In this document: one piece after another, positions 1-10,439 of the stretch
Layout: each line of letters starts with the position of its first letter
Position numbering within the stretch: the stretch's first letter is position 1
Assembly (NCBI GenBank): GCA_026119855.1
Contig: JAOWBW010001817.1
Coordinates: forward strand, 1 to 64,000
DNA length: 64,000 nucleotides
Origin: Campanula takesimana
Taxonomy: Eukaryota; Streptophyta; Magnoliopsida; Asterales; Campanulaceae
Direction: 5' to 3'
Translations under genes and position numbers: made by a program
The notes under the pieces: model-generated
Database searches by the model: none
Told to the model about the DNA's origin: nothing
What the model saw: only the letters and a program-made list of their open reading frames with translations

Positions 1-440
1 CCCACGATGTTGTGAAAGCTGTCTTGTGTTGGTCCTTTCGGACATGACAATCTGATTGTAACCGGCAAAACCGTCCACGAATGAGCAGACTTCATAGTTG
101 GCAGTTGAATCGACGAGCATGTCGATGTTTGGTAGTGGAAAATCATCTTTCCGGGAAGCTTTGTTCAAATCCGGAAGTCCACACAAACTCGAACCTTGCC
201 GTTTTGCCTTTCTGACTGTCACAATGTTGGCTAGCCAAGTCGGATACTCAATGACTTTGATGAAACCCACACTGAGGAGCTTTTCAATCTCTTCTTTGAC
301 TTTGTAGAGACCATTCTGGCTTGATCTTTCTGAGCTTCTGCTCTTACTGGCTTGGCGTCCTCTCTGATCGGAATTCTATGCTCTCCGCGACCTTTCTGTC
401 CAAACCCAACATGTCTTTGTAGACCATGCGAATACATCAC
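1..440 (-). pseudogene. Reverse transcriptase N-terminal fragment (Tat#1)
   Basis: Minus-strand translation gives the start of an RT domain: LLSVGFIKVIEYPTWLANIV, then a stretch matching the usual VRVCVDFRDLN block only after a change of frame, then DDFPLPNIDMLVD and FVDGFAGYNQIVMSE. The RT would copy element RNA into cDNA in the virus-like particle. At least two small indels, one before and one after the VCVDF block, shift and restore the frame. The catalytic (Y/F)xDD box lies beyond the left edge. Lineage assignment to Tat rests on the FxDGFAGYNQI wording and on the neighbouring PBS. Confidence 0.8.
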
Positions 441-1586
441 AACTCTTTGAGCAGTGCAGTCAATGTCTTTGTCTTCCCCCTTGAAGAAGCTGCCAATCTT
501 TTGTTTCTTTCGGCTCTTCGTCGGGTACCCAGATTAACAACATGCAATTCCCTCATCAGCCCTGGACCATTTTCGCCACGACAACGACCTGTTGAGCTAG
601 TTCATTTAGGTATGTTATGTTTCGTGGTCTATTTCATCATAATTTGAATCGTTATTAACTTGTTCATTAAGTTCGTTATTAGTTAATTCATCATTTATGA
701 TGTTTGTAATCTCGGGGTACTCAGAAATATCAAATTTTTCATTAGCAAAGAAAGGAAACACACGCTCGGCTATTGCCTCCATATCCTCTTGGATGAGGGC
801 ATTAGAAACACTCTCGGACTCGAAAGTAAGTGTGAGCCGCCTCTTCCTTTGTTGCTGTACGGGGTATGCAACCCATTTCTCGGATCAAGAAATCCTCGTT
901 ATACTATGGGCCCCTTCGTTGAATACCAGTTGTTGATTGGCTCAGAGCTTGGCGGATCTCACTGATGGTTTCCTTTCTGACGACGGTGTCGTAGATGGCG
1001 TTGACTTGACAATCGTCCATGATGGCAAATTCTTCGAACATGGAGGCTAGATCGAATAGTTCTTCCCCTACGGTAATCTCTACCTCGGACTCTATAGTCA
1101 CTTTCTTGCCCCACCACCTCTCGGGTGACATTGGAGTAGGCTCCTTTCTTGTGTCGGTATTCACAATCAGTGAAGATCTCGAGACCGGGCTTTCTGACGC
1201 CCTTGTTGTTAACCCATGGTTTGGGAGAAAGATCATGTACGGAACATCTTCCCCTTGGCGAACAAATAACCGTTTAGTGTGTTGCGGTTAGGCCTCAAGT
1301 TAGGGATTTCATATTGTCAACCTTCTTTGCGAGCTCGGGTCTTTTGACTCCTGACTGCTTGCTCGTACTTTAAGTCATCTTCGGTAGGCTCGTACCCCAA
1401 ACCAAACTTGTTCTTGACAAAAGGAACTTCTAAGGGGTGCAATATCCCTTGTTGATGCTTTCCTAGGCCTAGACCGGGAAAGTGATTCATGTTCCTCATC
1501 ATGCGGAGGATTTTAGGATTGCCGAGGGTCCATTGTCTGTTTCCCCCTTCTTTGTCGATGGTGTTGTCGCCGGGAGAGAGTGTCAT
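441..1586 (-). pseudogene. Protease-RT linker of Tat#1
   Basis: This stretch carries minus-strand open pieces between protease and RT, including PGLGLGKHQQGI followed by FGLGYEPTEDDLKYE (about 1500-1330). GLG-rich linkers of this kind are known between protease and RT in Tat elements. A second piece at 904-1236 is rich in acidic residues. No catalytic domain is visible. The frame is broken by stops, notably between 440 and 900, where no long minus-strand frame survives. Confidence 0.55.
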
Positions 1587-2232
1587 CTTCTATCCCGTGT
1601 TGAACTTGGTGGACGGGTTATCCCCCATTTCTGTGGATGGTGACATTCTCGGCCATGACGGGACTATCTCATCCCCATTTCTGATCTTGACACATTGATG
1701 GAGAGTGGAAGGGACCGCATTGGAACTGTGGATCCATGGTCAGCCTAGAAGCAAGTTGAATGAAGCAGGGACATCAAGTACTTAGAATGGGACGGACATG
1801 ATCATGCTTCCAAATTCGATATCAACATCTAGCATCCCATGACTATACGGGCAGTGCTGTCGTACCCTCTAATGACTTGTGCGGAGGGTTGTAAATCGGA
1901 GCTTTTGAGCCCCGTATGCCCATGACTCGGCTAGGCATTAAGTTGAGTGCAGAACCACCGTTACTAGAACTCTGAAATGGGTCTCCCCCTTGCCCTTACT
2001 TTGAGGTAGATGGCTTCATTGTGTTCGGACCCAAATGGTGGGAGGTCCATGTCGGCAAAAGTGATGACATTTCCGAAGTGAATGTGACCTATCATTGCTG
2101 TGAGGTCCTCAGAGTTGTGTCGGGAGAGACTGATGTGTCATCCAAGTTCTTGATGACGAGGTCTCGGTGTTTTCTTTGATGATGCAATAAGGTCCCAGAT
2201 GGATATGTTGGCTTGCGTCTTCTTGAGTTGTG
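1587..2232 (-). pseudogene. Aspartic protease region (Tat#1), nonsense mutated
   Basis: On the minus strand at about 1600-1760 the translation reads FNLLLG, stop, PWIHSSNAVPSTLHQ. The family block is LLLGRPW, so an arginine CGA has become TGA, the C-to-T change expected of a methylated CpG. This block normally ends the retroviral-type protease that processes Gag-Pol. Upstream, 1770-2230 still gives scattered protease-like frames with several shifts. The DSG-type catalytic triplet is not clearly readable. Confidence 0.6.
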
Positions 2233-3978
2233 TTAACAAAGGATCTTCGGGTACGTCGCGTGCTTGCGATCTTTGAGAAGAGGTGTTGGTTTGCTGCGGT
2301 ATTGGGAGGGATTGTGCTCGTTGTTACTCGGCCACTCATGACTTGTGAGCACGTTCACGGTCCCGTTTAGCTTCTTCTTCCTATTCTCTAAGACTTCCCT
2401 CATAATCTCATCATAAGTCACAAGATAACAAGAATTATCAGTTTTATTCATATCATCGGAGCCCTCATTCATAATTGGTATCGAATGAGTGGTTCCTTCA
2501 AACTCTCCTACCTCTATTACATTGACACCACCCTCATTAGGGATTATGATTCCTTCTTGTCTATGAGGTCTTGGATGGTGTTGCGGATGAGAAGCAATCC
2601 TCGGTGAGGTGGCCGGTGCATTGATGGTAGTCACACCATTTGTGGTGGGCATGATTGGGACGGAGTGGTTGTGGTTGCTTGTACCCTTGAAGAGGGGTGA
2701 TTTGTCCCTTGGCCTTTAGAGCTTCATAGGCCTCGGGTGATGGTCATGCCATTGAGAGGAGTGTAGACGCGGTCGTTTTGGAACCGCTTTCCTTGTGGTG
2801 GAGGGACCTTCTTGTAATTCCCCTTGTCGGTAGTAACGGCATTGACAGAAGCCTCTTTTTTTTTGAATTAGAGGCGGCCTTGTAACGATAGGTGGGAGTG
2901 GCCTTCTTAATCTCCTTTAGCAAGTCATCCATGCGTACCCCGCCTCATACATTTGGGAGAAGTCGGAGTAGCAAGCCCCACTTAGGTGGGTGCGGAGATC
3001 AATCTTGAGACACTTGAGAAAGATGTCATTTGCTCTTTTGTGTTTGGCCTCTCAACAATTTCAGAGAGCTTGTCATTCCATCTCCTTGTGAAGTCAATGA
3101 AGGACTCGTTGTCTCTTTGAGTGGTGTTCTCGAGCTCTTTCCTTGTGGGCCGGTGAGTGGTGTTGCCTTGATATTAATTTTTGAAGGCAAGCATAGCGGC
3201 ATCCCAATCAAGACGGACAGTGAGCGGGAGAGTTGCATACCAATCCTTTGCCGCCCCCTCGAGGGTGAGAGGAAAGTATTGAGCCATGAATTTTGGGGAG
3301 ACCTTCTTCGGAACCATAGCCCAAAATGTAAGTCTCGATGTGAGCCATCGGGCCTGAGTTTCCCTTAAACTTGCTAATGTCGGGCATCTTGAATTTGTCG
3401 GGGAGAGCGGCCATCGTGCTCATGAGGATGGATGACTGATAAAGGCTTGTGTTGGAGCCTTTTCCCATGTTGAGGCCGTCGAATTTCTGATCAATGGAGG
3501 CCATGATGGAATCGACCATTTTGGGGTCGTTGTTTTCGGTGCTTGGTCCCCCCACTTTTTTGGTACGGGAACTGACATATGGGATTTCAAACAAACCCTC
3601 GGTCCACTCGGATTCTTCATTGTCATTAACCCCTTTGTTCTTGGAGAGCTTGAGGAGCTTGGCTTTCAATTGGTCAACCTCGGCCTCGTGAGCCTCCCTT
3701 TGACTGTCGACATGAGCTTGCCACAAGGCTTCTTTGGTTTGAGCCTCTTGGTTAAGGGTAGAGACTTGTTGTTGGAGTGCTTGAACCATGGCAGAAAGAT
3801 GTTCGAGAGTCATGGCGTTGTTGGTGCTGGAGTCGCCGGCCATTGATGATGTAGAAGCTGTTGGAGTGATCGGTTCACGGACAAGCCTGTTGGATGAATC
3901 CCTGTAGATGCGGAGGGTACCAATCGGACCTATAATTGGAGAAGTAGCCCTTGTCAGTCTCGGTTCACACTTTCGGTC
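2233..3978 (-). pseudogene. Gag of Tat#1, degenerate
   Basis: The likely start is the Met at 3978 (MDRKCEPRLT), because the frame extending to 4026 runs back into the leader. The first 120 residues are Ser/Thr-rich and then a heptad-rich coiled coil (EHLSAMVQALQQQVSTLNQE and the following Glu/Lys stretch). The gag core follows with MPDISKFKGNSGPMAHIETY. After a frameshift near 3310 it continues with EGAAKDWYATLP and TQRDNESFIDFTRRWNDKL, which are classic Tat capsid blocks. The 3' end (2652-2233) is a basic, His-rich stretch where a zinc knuckle would lie, but no clean CCHC remains. The protein would assemble the particle; this copy cannot be translated in one frame. Confidence 0.75.
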
Positions 3979-5150
3979 CATGAAGAGGTTGAGAACACAC
4001 AGTTGGGCACACGACTCGAACCACATAAGAAAAAGAATCTTTTTTTTATTTATAAGTCGGAGGGAATGGGTCCCTTTTGGGGTTTCTAAGAAGATAATGG
4101 AATCGTCACACTAGTATATAGACCATCTCGCGGTCCCATATACTCATCGGATTCCATCGCGTTTGTGAATCCTACATGTGTTGGGATTAAACTTAATTAA
4201 TGTAGTAAAGCATACATGCGGGGACGGATTTTTTATTTTCGTGCAAAATAACCACTTTTGGGGACGGATTTTTATTGCGTCCGTTTCAACAAGTTGGCAT
4301 GTATGATTTGAAAACATTAGTTTAGGGAAATCTCGGCACATGGAAACTGACTTGGTCACGGAGTGTTAGACCCTAACTAGAATTGTGTGGTTTGTGCTCG
4401 GCTAAAGAGAGGCTTAAAGGTCACCCCCGGCATGTAGTCATGAACTACGCCACGGGCTGAGGTTTACCGCTTCGAAAGAGTCAAGGTCGAGTGGAGCTTG
4501 AAACTTTCTAGGACGGGCCTCGACGGGTTTGGGGTTGGACTTGTGCGACTCGATAGTGAGCAGTTCATAGGAGTAATGTGCATGTAGTGTGAGGTCTATC
4601 ACGTGACAAATTTATTTATTTTTTGAAAAGAAAAGATAAAAAAACACATAAGCACGTAAATTACAACTCCCGAATCACCCGTGTGACCGGTAAATTAACA
4701 CAAAATTTAAACAGTCCAAGGGTTCAATTCTGTTCTGATGCAGGCAACTGTGCCCACACCCCACTGTTCTATTCACTCACTGAAACCTGTTCTTGCCCTG
4801 GAAATTGGCCCAGAAGCGCGCGCCTCGGGCTGGTGTTGTGGGAAGCGCGCGCCTGGCGCACTGTATCTGGGAGGCGCCCGCTTCTGGGCTAACCTGTCAG
4901 ATTATCAGAAACTTATGGACTCAGGGGATTGCCCTGGTCCTGATTGTGTGATGAAACCCCTGCAATGTTTGTTAGCACGAAATAATAGGAAGAATAGGAA
5001 GAACACATGGAAGGCGGGCGATTCTGGAATTTGACACGGGACGCGCGCGCTTTGGACCATGAAGGTCCGAGCCGCGCGCTTCCCATGTCAATTTCCAGAA
5101 TGCCCAGAAAAGTGAATTATGAACAGAAACACAAGTTTAACCCTCAAGCA
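3979..5150 (-). other. 5' leader of Tat#1
   Basis: About 1.2 kb lie between the PBS and gag, with no convincing ORF on either strand. Near 4210-4280 a short direct repeat, GGGGACGGATTTTTAT, occurs twice. At 4805-4885 and 5030-5090 there are GC-rich boxes of the type AAGCGCGCGCCT, described in the findings. Confidence 0.6.
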
Positions 5151-5169
5151 GTCCCGAGCGAAGTCGCCA
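5151..5169 (-). other. Primer binding site, tRNA-Arg type
   Basis: The minus strand reads TGGCGACTTCGCTCGGGAC, one base inside the LTR end. TGGCGACT-type PBSs are known in Ogre/Tat elements. Its position fixes the LTR boundary and the element's orientation. Confidence 0.85.
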
Positions 5170-5170
5170 C

Positions 5171-6169
5171 TGTAGATACCCCGGGGAACCACGGCTTGGC
5201 TAGAGCGCGTGAATTACCTAGGATGTCTAATTGTGTTTTAGAGTCGCCACCAACGTTTTTGAGGAACGTAAGAAAACCTAATGTTTATGAACCTAAGTTT
5301 GATTTACGAAAACAGAGATTCTTTGGGATGAGGGGTTCGGGGGTTAGGTTACGAAATGAGAAGTACTTAAATACCCATTTCGCCCGAGCAAAGTCGGTCT
5401 TGTTTGTTCATAATTCACTTTAAAGATAAATGTATTCTTCCTATTCGAATGATGGTAAAAATGGGTTTTAAAGTTTAAAATGTAGGGAGATGACTCCTAG
5501 GCCAATTCAATGCAATGAAAGGACCATTGGTGTCATGTCCCAAATGGTTTTGGGGTGATTGCACATTTGATTGGAGAAGAAGAAGAAGAAGAAGAAGTAG
5601 GAGAAGAAAAATGCTTAAGACATTTACCTATAGTATCCTTTGAAGAGAACCTTTTGAAAAGCCTTGAAGAAGGTGGTTGAATGCTTTGTTGACAAAAGGT
5701 CTAAAAGAAGTCCCAAGGAAAAGTTTAGAGAAGAAGTGAGAAAAAGGTCTAAAAGATCTCCCTCCAATGATGGATTGGAGGGGTTTTTATAGTTGAAAGA
5801 GGGGAGTTTTTGGAGCCAAACGGAGTCTCCAAGAAATCTTTCCCGGGCAAAATCATGTATAATGAGCAAGGGAGAGATTCTTGGGCAGAATCTGCAACTG
5901 ACACACCCCAGAAGCGCGCGCATCCCACCTAGGCGGCGGAAGGCGCACGCGTCTTGCCTCAGGAGGCGGAGGCGCGCGACTCTGAAAAGAATTTTTTGAC
6001 AGAATGGACTAGAAAGTTAGAACTGTTATTCAGTTTAGTCCCGGGACTTAACAGAGTCCGTCTGGAACTTAACCAAAGTAACAGAAACTAACAGAAAACA
6101 CTTAAAAGAGGGAGAAACACAAAATCAAGTGTGCAATCGGGGTGAACGGTCCAAGGCGGGGTGTCTACA
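5171..6169 (-). repeat. 5' LTR of Tat#1 (999 bp)
   Basis: The ends are inverted repeats, TGTAGATACCCC on the left and GGGGTGTCTACA on the right. The left end abuts the PBS. A GAA microsatellite (5576-5595) and GC-rich boxes (5910-5990) lie inside. The right end directly meets the 72-bp array. The partner LTR is outside the window, so age cannot be estimated. Confidence 0.9.
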
Positions 6170-6424
6170 GGCTCTATGGAGAGGGTTAACTACACAAGGA
6201 AGCGTGAATCTCGGGGTGAGAGGCGGGACATGGTCAACTTGGCTCTAAGCATAGGGTTGACTTACACAAGGAAGCGTGACTCTTGGGGTCAAATGCGGGA
6301 TATGGTCAACTTGTCTCTAAGGAGAGGGTTGACTTACACAAGGAAGCGTGACTCTCGGGGTCAGAGGCGGGACATGGTCAACTTGGCTCTAAGGAGAGGT
6401 TTGACTTACACAGGGAAGCGTGAC
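6170..6424 (+). repeat. 72-bp tandem array, left part
   Basis: About 3.5 copies of a 72-bp unit occur here (GGTTGACTTACACAAGGAAG and so on). The array is cut on the left by the Tat#1 LTR and on the right by the copia element, and it continues at 30780. The left-most copy differs most. All copies stay open in one frame as a 24-residue repeat. Confidence 0.9.
6420..6424. repeat. Left target-site duplication of the copia element
   Basis: GTGAC lies directly before the 5' LTR. The right flank at 30780-30784 is ATGAC, so four of five bases match, and the surrounding 72-bp unit reads through when the element is removed. Confidence 0.75.
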
Positions 6425-7133
6425 TGTTGGGTATGCTTATTTCTTAACCCTCCCAATTATGTTAGAATTGATTGATTCTATCACCTAAGTATTTTATGGA
6501 CTTTAGGATCCTATGTAAGAAGTTTTATAACTTCTATTTTTAGCTAAGTCCAATTTTATAGAATAGGCTTAGCGGTTAGGGCTTGCTTGGAATTGAGGTT
6601 TCATTTACTGAAGACCAAGTATAATGCGCAGGACATTTCGTGCGCAGCACATTTCATGCGCAGAGCATTACCTGCTCATTCTCCGCGCGCATAGCATTAC
6701 CTGCTTACTCTCCGCGCGCATAGCATCACTTGCTCATTCTCTATACGCATGACTTCTATGAGCAGAGCAGATTAACCTGGTCCTTATGCTTATCTTTCAA
6801 CAACCTCATATTCTTGAAGCTTGGAGCGAAAAGGAATGAAGATCTAAGCAAGACCGTGGTCTCTGCGGAGGACTTCCCTGCGCAGGACATCACTGCGCAG
6901 GTCTCCTTTGCGCAGCATGCATCCTTGCTCAGTTTTCGATACATTTAGATTACATAACTTGGAAAGCGCTTAGAAGATGCATGCTTATTAATAGTGCTGA
7001 GGTGTGCAGAAACGACAAGCAAGCACACTCAGCAGATCCAACGGTGGAGACGCGCTCAAGAGAAATATTTTAAATGGAGACAGCTGTCAACTTTCTAGAA
7101 GAAGCTTTTGAATTTGGTCTTCATGCTCAGTCT

Positions 7134-7270
7134 CCAACGGCTCTAAAACACATGCGCACCAATCATATTGTGCCAGGTCATCATCTTTGATCAGAGCCCC
7201 AACGGCTATAAAGAACACCTGCGCACCAATCATATTGTGCCAGCTCATCGTCCTTGCTCAGAGCACCAAC
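7134..7270 (+). promoter_or_regulatory. Tandem duplication in U3 upstream of TATA
   Basis: CCAACGGCT recurs at 7134, 7199 and 7266, and between the copies TGCGCACCAATCATATTGTG is repeated. This gives two units of 65 and 67 bp. The array ends about 20 bp before the TATA box, the usual place of retrotransposon enhancers. The 3' LTR carries the same duplication (about 29813-29950). Confidence 0.75.
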
Positions 7271-7291
7271 GGCTAGTTTTAAGCTCTCTGC

Positions 7292-7299
7292 TATAAATA
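7292..7299 (+). promoter_or_regulatory. TATA box of the copia 5' LTR
   Basis: TATAAATA lies just downstream of the duplicated U3 block. The same octamer lies at 29966-29973 in the 3' LTR. It presumably starts the genomic RNA. Confidence 0.75.
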
Positions 7300-8077
7300 G
7301 CCTGCTCATATTCATTTCCAAGTTGCTAGAGTTTGTGCTTTCATAAGTATCACTGATGTTCTGAAGATTTCTGCTTATATTCCCAGATTCAAGATCAACC
7401 TTCAACCTTCATACCTTCAAACTCCAAGCCCAGATCATAAGCTTTAAATCACCAGAATTCTTCATGCTCAGAATTTCTGAACACACACACACTTCTTGAA
7501 GCTTTGATTATTTTGATCATACTTCTAGAGATACACCGGTTTAGTCTATGATTTGTTCTTCATAGATAATAGATCTTGAGTTAGTATTTAGCTCAAATGT
7601 TGTAATTTGTAATACTCACTCATATTATAAGATCTCCATTAGAAAATCCAAGACTAACCATCTTGGTAGAGGACGTAGATCTTTCATTGATCGAACCTCT
7701 CCAAATAGCTTGTTCTTTATTCTCGCTATTTATTTCCTGCTTAATCATTTCTAAATTACTGTTTTGTTTGATCTTATCAGATTGCTATTATTGTTGATGT
7801 AATTGTTATTGCTCATTTGCCTTAGAACATTTTATCCAACACTTTAAGCCAAAACTTAGCGCGTGCGTTTTTATCCCTGCGCAGCTTTTTCTTGCGCAGG
7901 TGCTGCTTAAACTTCCGCTGTGCATTTCACACTCTCACTGCGCGCTATACTTAGCTTATTTGTGAACTGTGCGCATAAGCCATTGATTTGCAAAAGGGTT
8001 TGAAAAGAATTTTAAAACGCTATTCACCCCTCCCTCTAGCATTTTCATACCCTTGTTGCCCCTTTGGGACCAACAAG

Positions 8078-8090
8078 TGGTATCAGAGCG
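8078..8090 (+). other. Primer binding site, initiator tRNA-Met
   Basis: TGGTATCAGAGCG follows the LTR end after two bases. It is complementary to the 3' end of plant initiator methionine tRNA. Confidence 0.93.
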
Positions 8091-8149
8091 AACACCTTCA
8101 TAAAACTTGTTTTGTTTTTCAAGCTTAACAGCTTGGGTGCCGATTCAAG

Positions 8150-10333
8150 ATGGCTTCAAAATCTTGGGCAATGGCTAACTATTTACATGTTCCAGTGCTG
8201 AATGAAGATCATTTCGAAATCTGGAAGCACTGCATGCTCACTCATTTTTCTTCTATCGATGAGATCCTTCACGACATCGTTCTTGAAGGACCCTACATTC
8301 CAATGAAGACTAATCCTGATGCTGCTACCAACAAGGAGAATCCTACCATCAAGAAGAACAAGGAGGAATGGACTGATGAAGAAAAGAAATGGGTTGGCTA
8401 TGATGGAAGAGCTAGAAACATCATTCTTAGCACTCTAGACCTCTCCACGCACAATCAAATTGTGAGCGGTGGAACTGCAAAAGAACTATGGGATGCTATT
8501 GAGGGATATGTAAATGGAGACAAAGTAAGCAAGGAAAACAAAAGATTTGTAGTGCAAAGAAAATTCAAATGCTTCATGAGAAAGGATGGTGAAACCTTGA
8601 GACAAACTTATGATCGCTTCTGTGCTGTTGTTAACTCTTGTAAATCTCTTGGAACTACCTTCACCAATAAAGAAGTAAATTCTCAATTCTTAGATGCGCT
8701 AGGTTCCAGATATGTGCACAAGGTAAGTCATCTGGAAGATTCTGGATTTCTAGATACTTGGCCTCTGCGCAGCTTGTATGCTAACTTAAAAGTGTATGAG
8801 CTAAAACTTGATCGAATCGACGAAACTGAAGGCAAAGGAAAACTTCTTTCCTATGTTGCTCAAAAGGAACCTGCGCCTGCTCAAACCTCAGACAAAGTCT
8901 CTACTTCCTCTTTACTTGAAATGGATGATGATGATTTCGCTATGTTCGTTAAGCGATTCCAAAAATTCAGGAAATTCTCTAAACCTGAATCCTCAAGTAA
9001 AGCTCCAGCTAAATTCTCTTGTGGCAGAGACTCAAAGAAAGAAGATGACTTGGTTTGCTACAACTGTAGAAAGCCTGGTCATTTTTCATCAAAATGCCCT
9101 ACGTCAAGATTTGAGTACATGAAGAAGAATACTGCGCAGAGATCATCAAAGCAGCGAGGAATGATTGCTGAAGAAGACTGCGCAGAAAAGGAACTGAAGA
9201 CTTGGATAGAGACTGACACTGAAGACAGTGATGATGATAATTCTGAGGATGGACTGCTCTGCTTAGTAGCCAATGCTGATGCTGATAGCGATTCAGACAA
9301 TGATCCCGATACGGACACAAAGGCTGCGCCAAGGACAATCAAGAAGAAAAGTCTCACTATCACAGAACTGGGGGAAATGGGACATCTAACTGCAACCAGA
9401 CAGAATGGCAAGTACTTATTTGCCAGAGCAGACCTAACGAAGAAATTTGTTGCTGCGCCTCCGCGCAAAGAATCTCTTGAAATTCCTGCTGAAATTGTAA
9501 TAGAAAAGAATGACTCTGCTGCTGAGCACGAGTCTATTTTTTAGCAAGCTGAAAAGGTAATCAAGAAATTTAATTCTATGAAAGAAGAAGTGGACTTATC
9601 AATTGGAGAAATTTCACAGCTTAAGACGGAGAAAACTCTTTTAAAATCTGAGATCACCCTCCTCAAGGAGCAGATTAAGAGTATGACTCCTCTTACTGAA
9701 AAGAACCGTTTCTTGACAGATCAAAATGCGTTATTTAAAGTAAGAAACGAAGAGTTGGCTCCTCAAGTAGCTGATCTCACAAAGATCACTGATGAGTGGA
9801 CCAAATCTCGTGTCACTATGGATCAAATTCTAGAATCCCAAAAAGCCAGTGGAGATAAGGAAGGCTTGGGGTTCTCAATAGTGACAAATTTAAATGCGCC
9901 GTTTGCTCTGAAAAAGAAAAGGATTTTACACCTCAGCAAACTATTAAAATTCCTAAAGCAAAGCACTCTGCTTCAATGGGTAAAAGACAGGAGAAAGTCC
10001 AGAGACAAAAATTTCCATTATGTCTACCCAAAAATGCAAACTGGGAAAGCCAAGGGTAAGGCTAAAGTTGAACCTGCGCATGATAACTCATATTCTGACT
10101 ATGGTTGCACCTCAACTTCAAATGTCAAATCTGCGCAAAAGGGTCATGCGCATGAAAGCCATGCGCCTCAACGCCAGATGCGCATTCTTAATAAAAGCGC
10201 ACCCAAACCTCAGAAAATGATATTTGTCAAAGCAAGTTCATCTGCTCCAGTAAAGAATGTTGCGCCAAAGAAAAGTAAAGAGTTTTGTAAAAACCCAATC
10301 TATAAGTGGCTTTCATCATTGTGTTGTGTGTGA
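8150..10333 (+). pseudogene. Copia Gag with one in-frame stop
   Basis: The start is ATG 8150, about 60 bp after the PBS. Residues 1-250 are the copia capsid region (NEDHFEIWKHCMLTHF, LWDAIEGYV, RQTYDRFCAVVNSC). A CCHC zinc knuckle, CYNCRKPGHFSSKC, follows near residue 305 and would bind RNA. A strongly acidic Asp/Ser stretch lies at about 365-415. The frame stops at TAG 9542-9544, but it continues in the same phase for about 250 codons with a long coiled coil (TEKTLLKSEITLLKEQIKSM). The original product was therefore over 720 residues, as in SIRE-type elements. Near 10333 the frame shifts again before protease. Confidence 0.85.
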
Positions 10334-10439
10334 TGGTTTAGGTCACAAGGCTGAAGAATGCCTTTTGCGATTTGCTCCTAATGCCAAGGGACGTAAAAAT
10401 CCTAAGGTCAGACAGGAGTGGGTTGTCAAAAGTTGCTAA

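Larger units (their letters stand above)
1..6169 (-). mobile_element. Tat/Ogre-like Ty3/gypsy retrotransposon #1, 5' part
   Basis: Read on the minus strand, the order is LTR (5171-6169), PBS (5151-5169), a roughly 1.1-kb leader, gag, protease, linker and the first part of reverse transcriptase, which runs off the left edge. The arginine-tRNA-type PBS, the protease-downstream peptide LLLG-x-PWIHSSNAVPSTLHQ and the RT block FVDGFAGYNQI are typical of the Tat lineage. Stop codons and frameshifts occur in every coding block, so this copy is inactive. It sits inside a 72-bp tandem array that resumes at 6170. The 3' LTR and the second target duplication are outside the window. Confidence 0.85.
6425..8075 (+). 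repeat. 5' LTR of the copia element
   Basis: It runs from TGTTGGGTATGC to GGGACCAACA with 5-bp inverted termini (TGTTG/CAACA). The plus-strand TATA box at 7292-7299 and a duplicated block just upstream mark U3. TGCGCA hexamers are strikingly frequent. The next bases are the PBS. Confidence 0.95.

Noticed and set aside
6161..6475. 104-residue repeat ORF in the 72-bp array as a gene
   Set aside because: It starts in the Tat#1 LTR and ends in the copia LTR, so the frame is accidental across two insertion borders.
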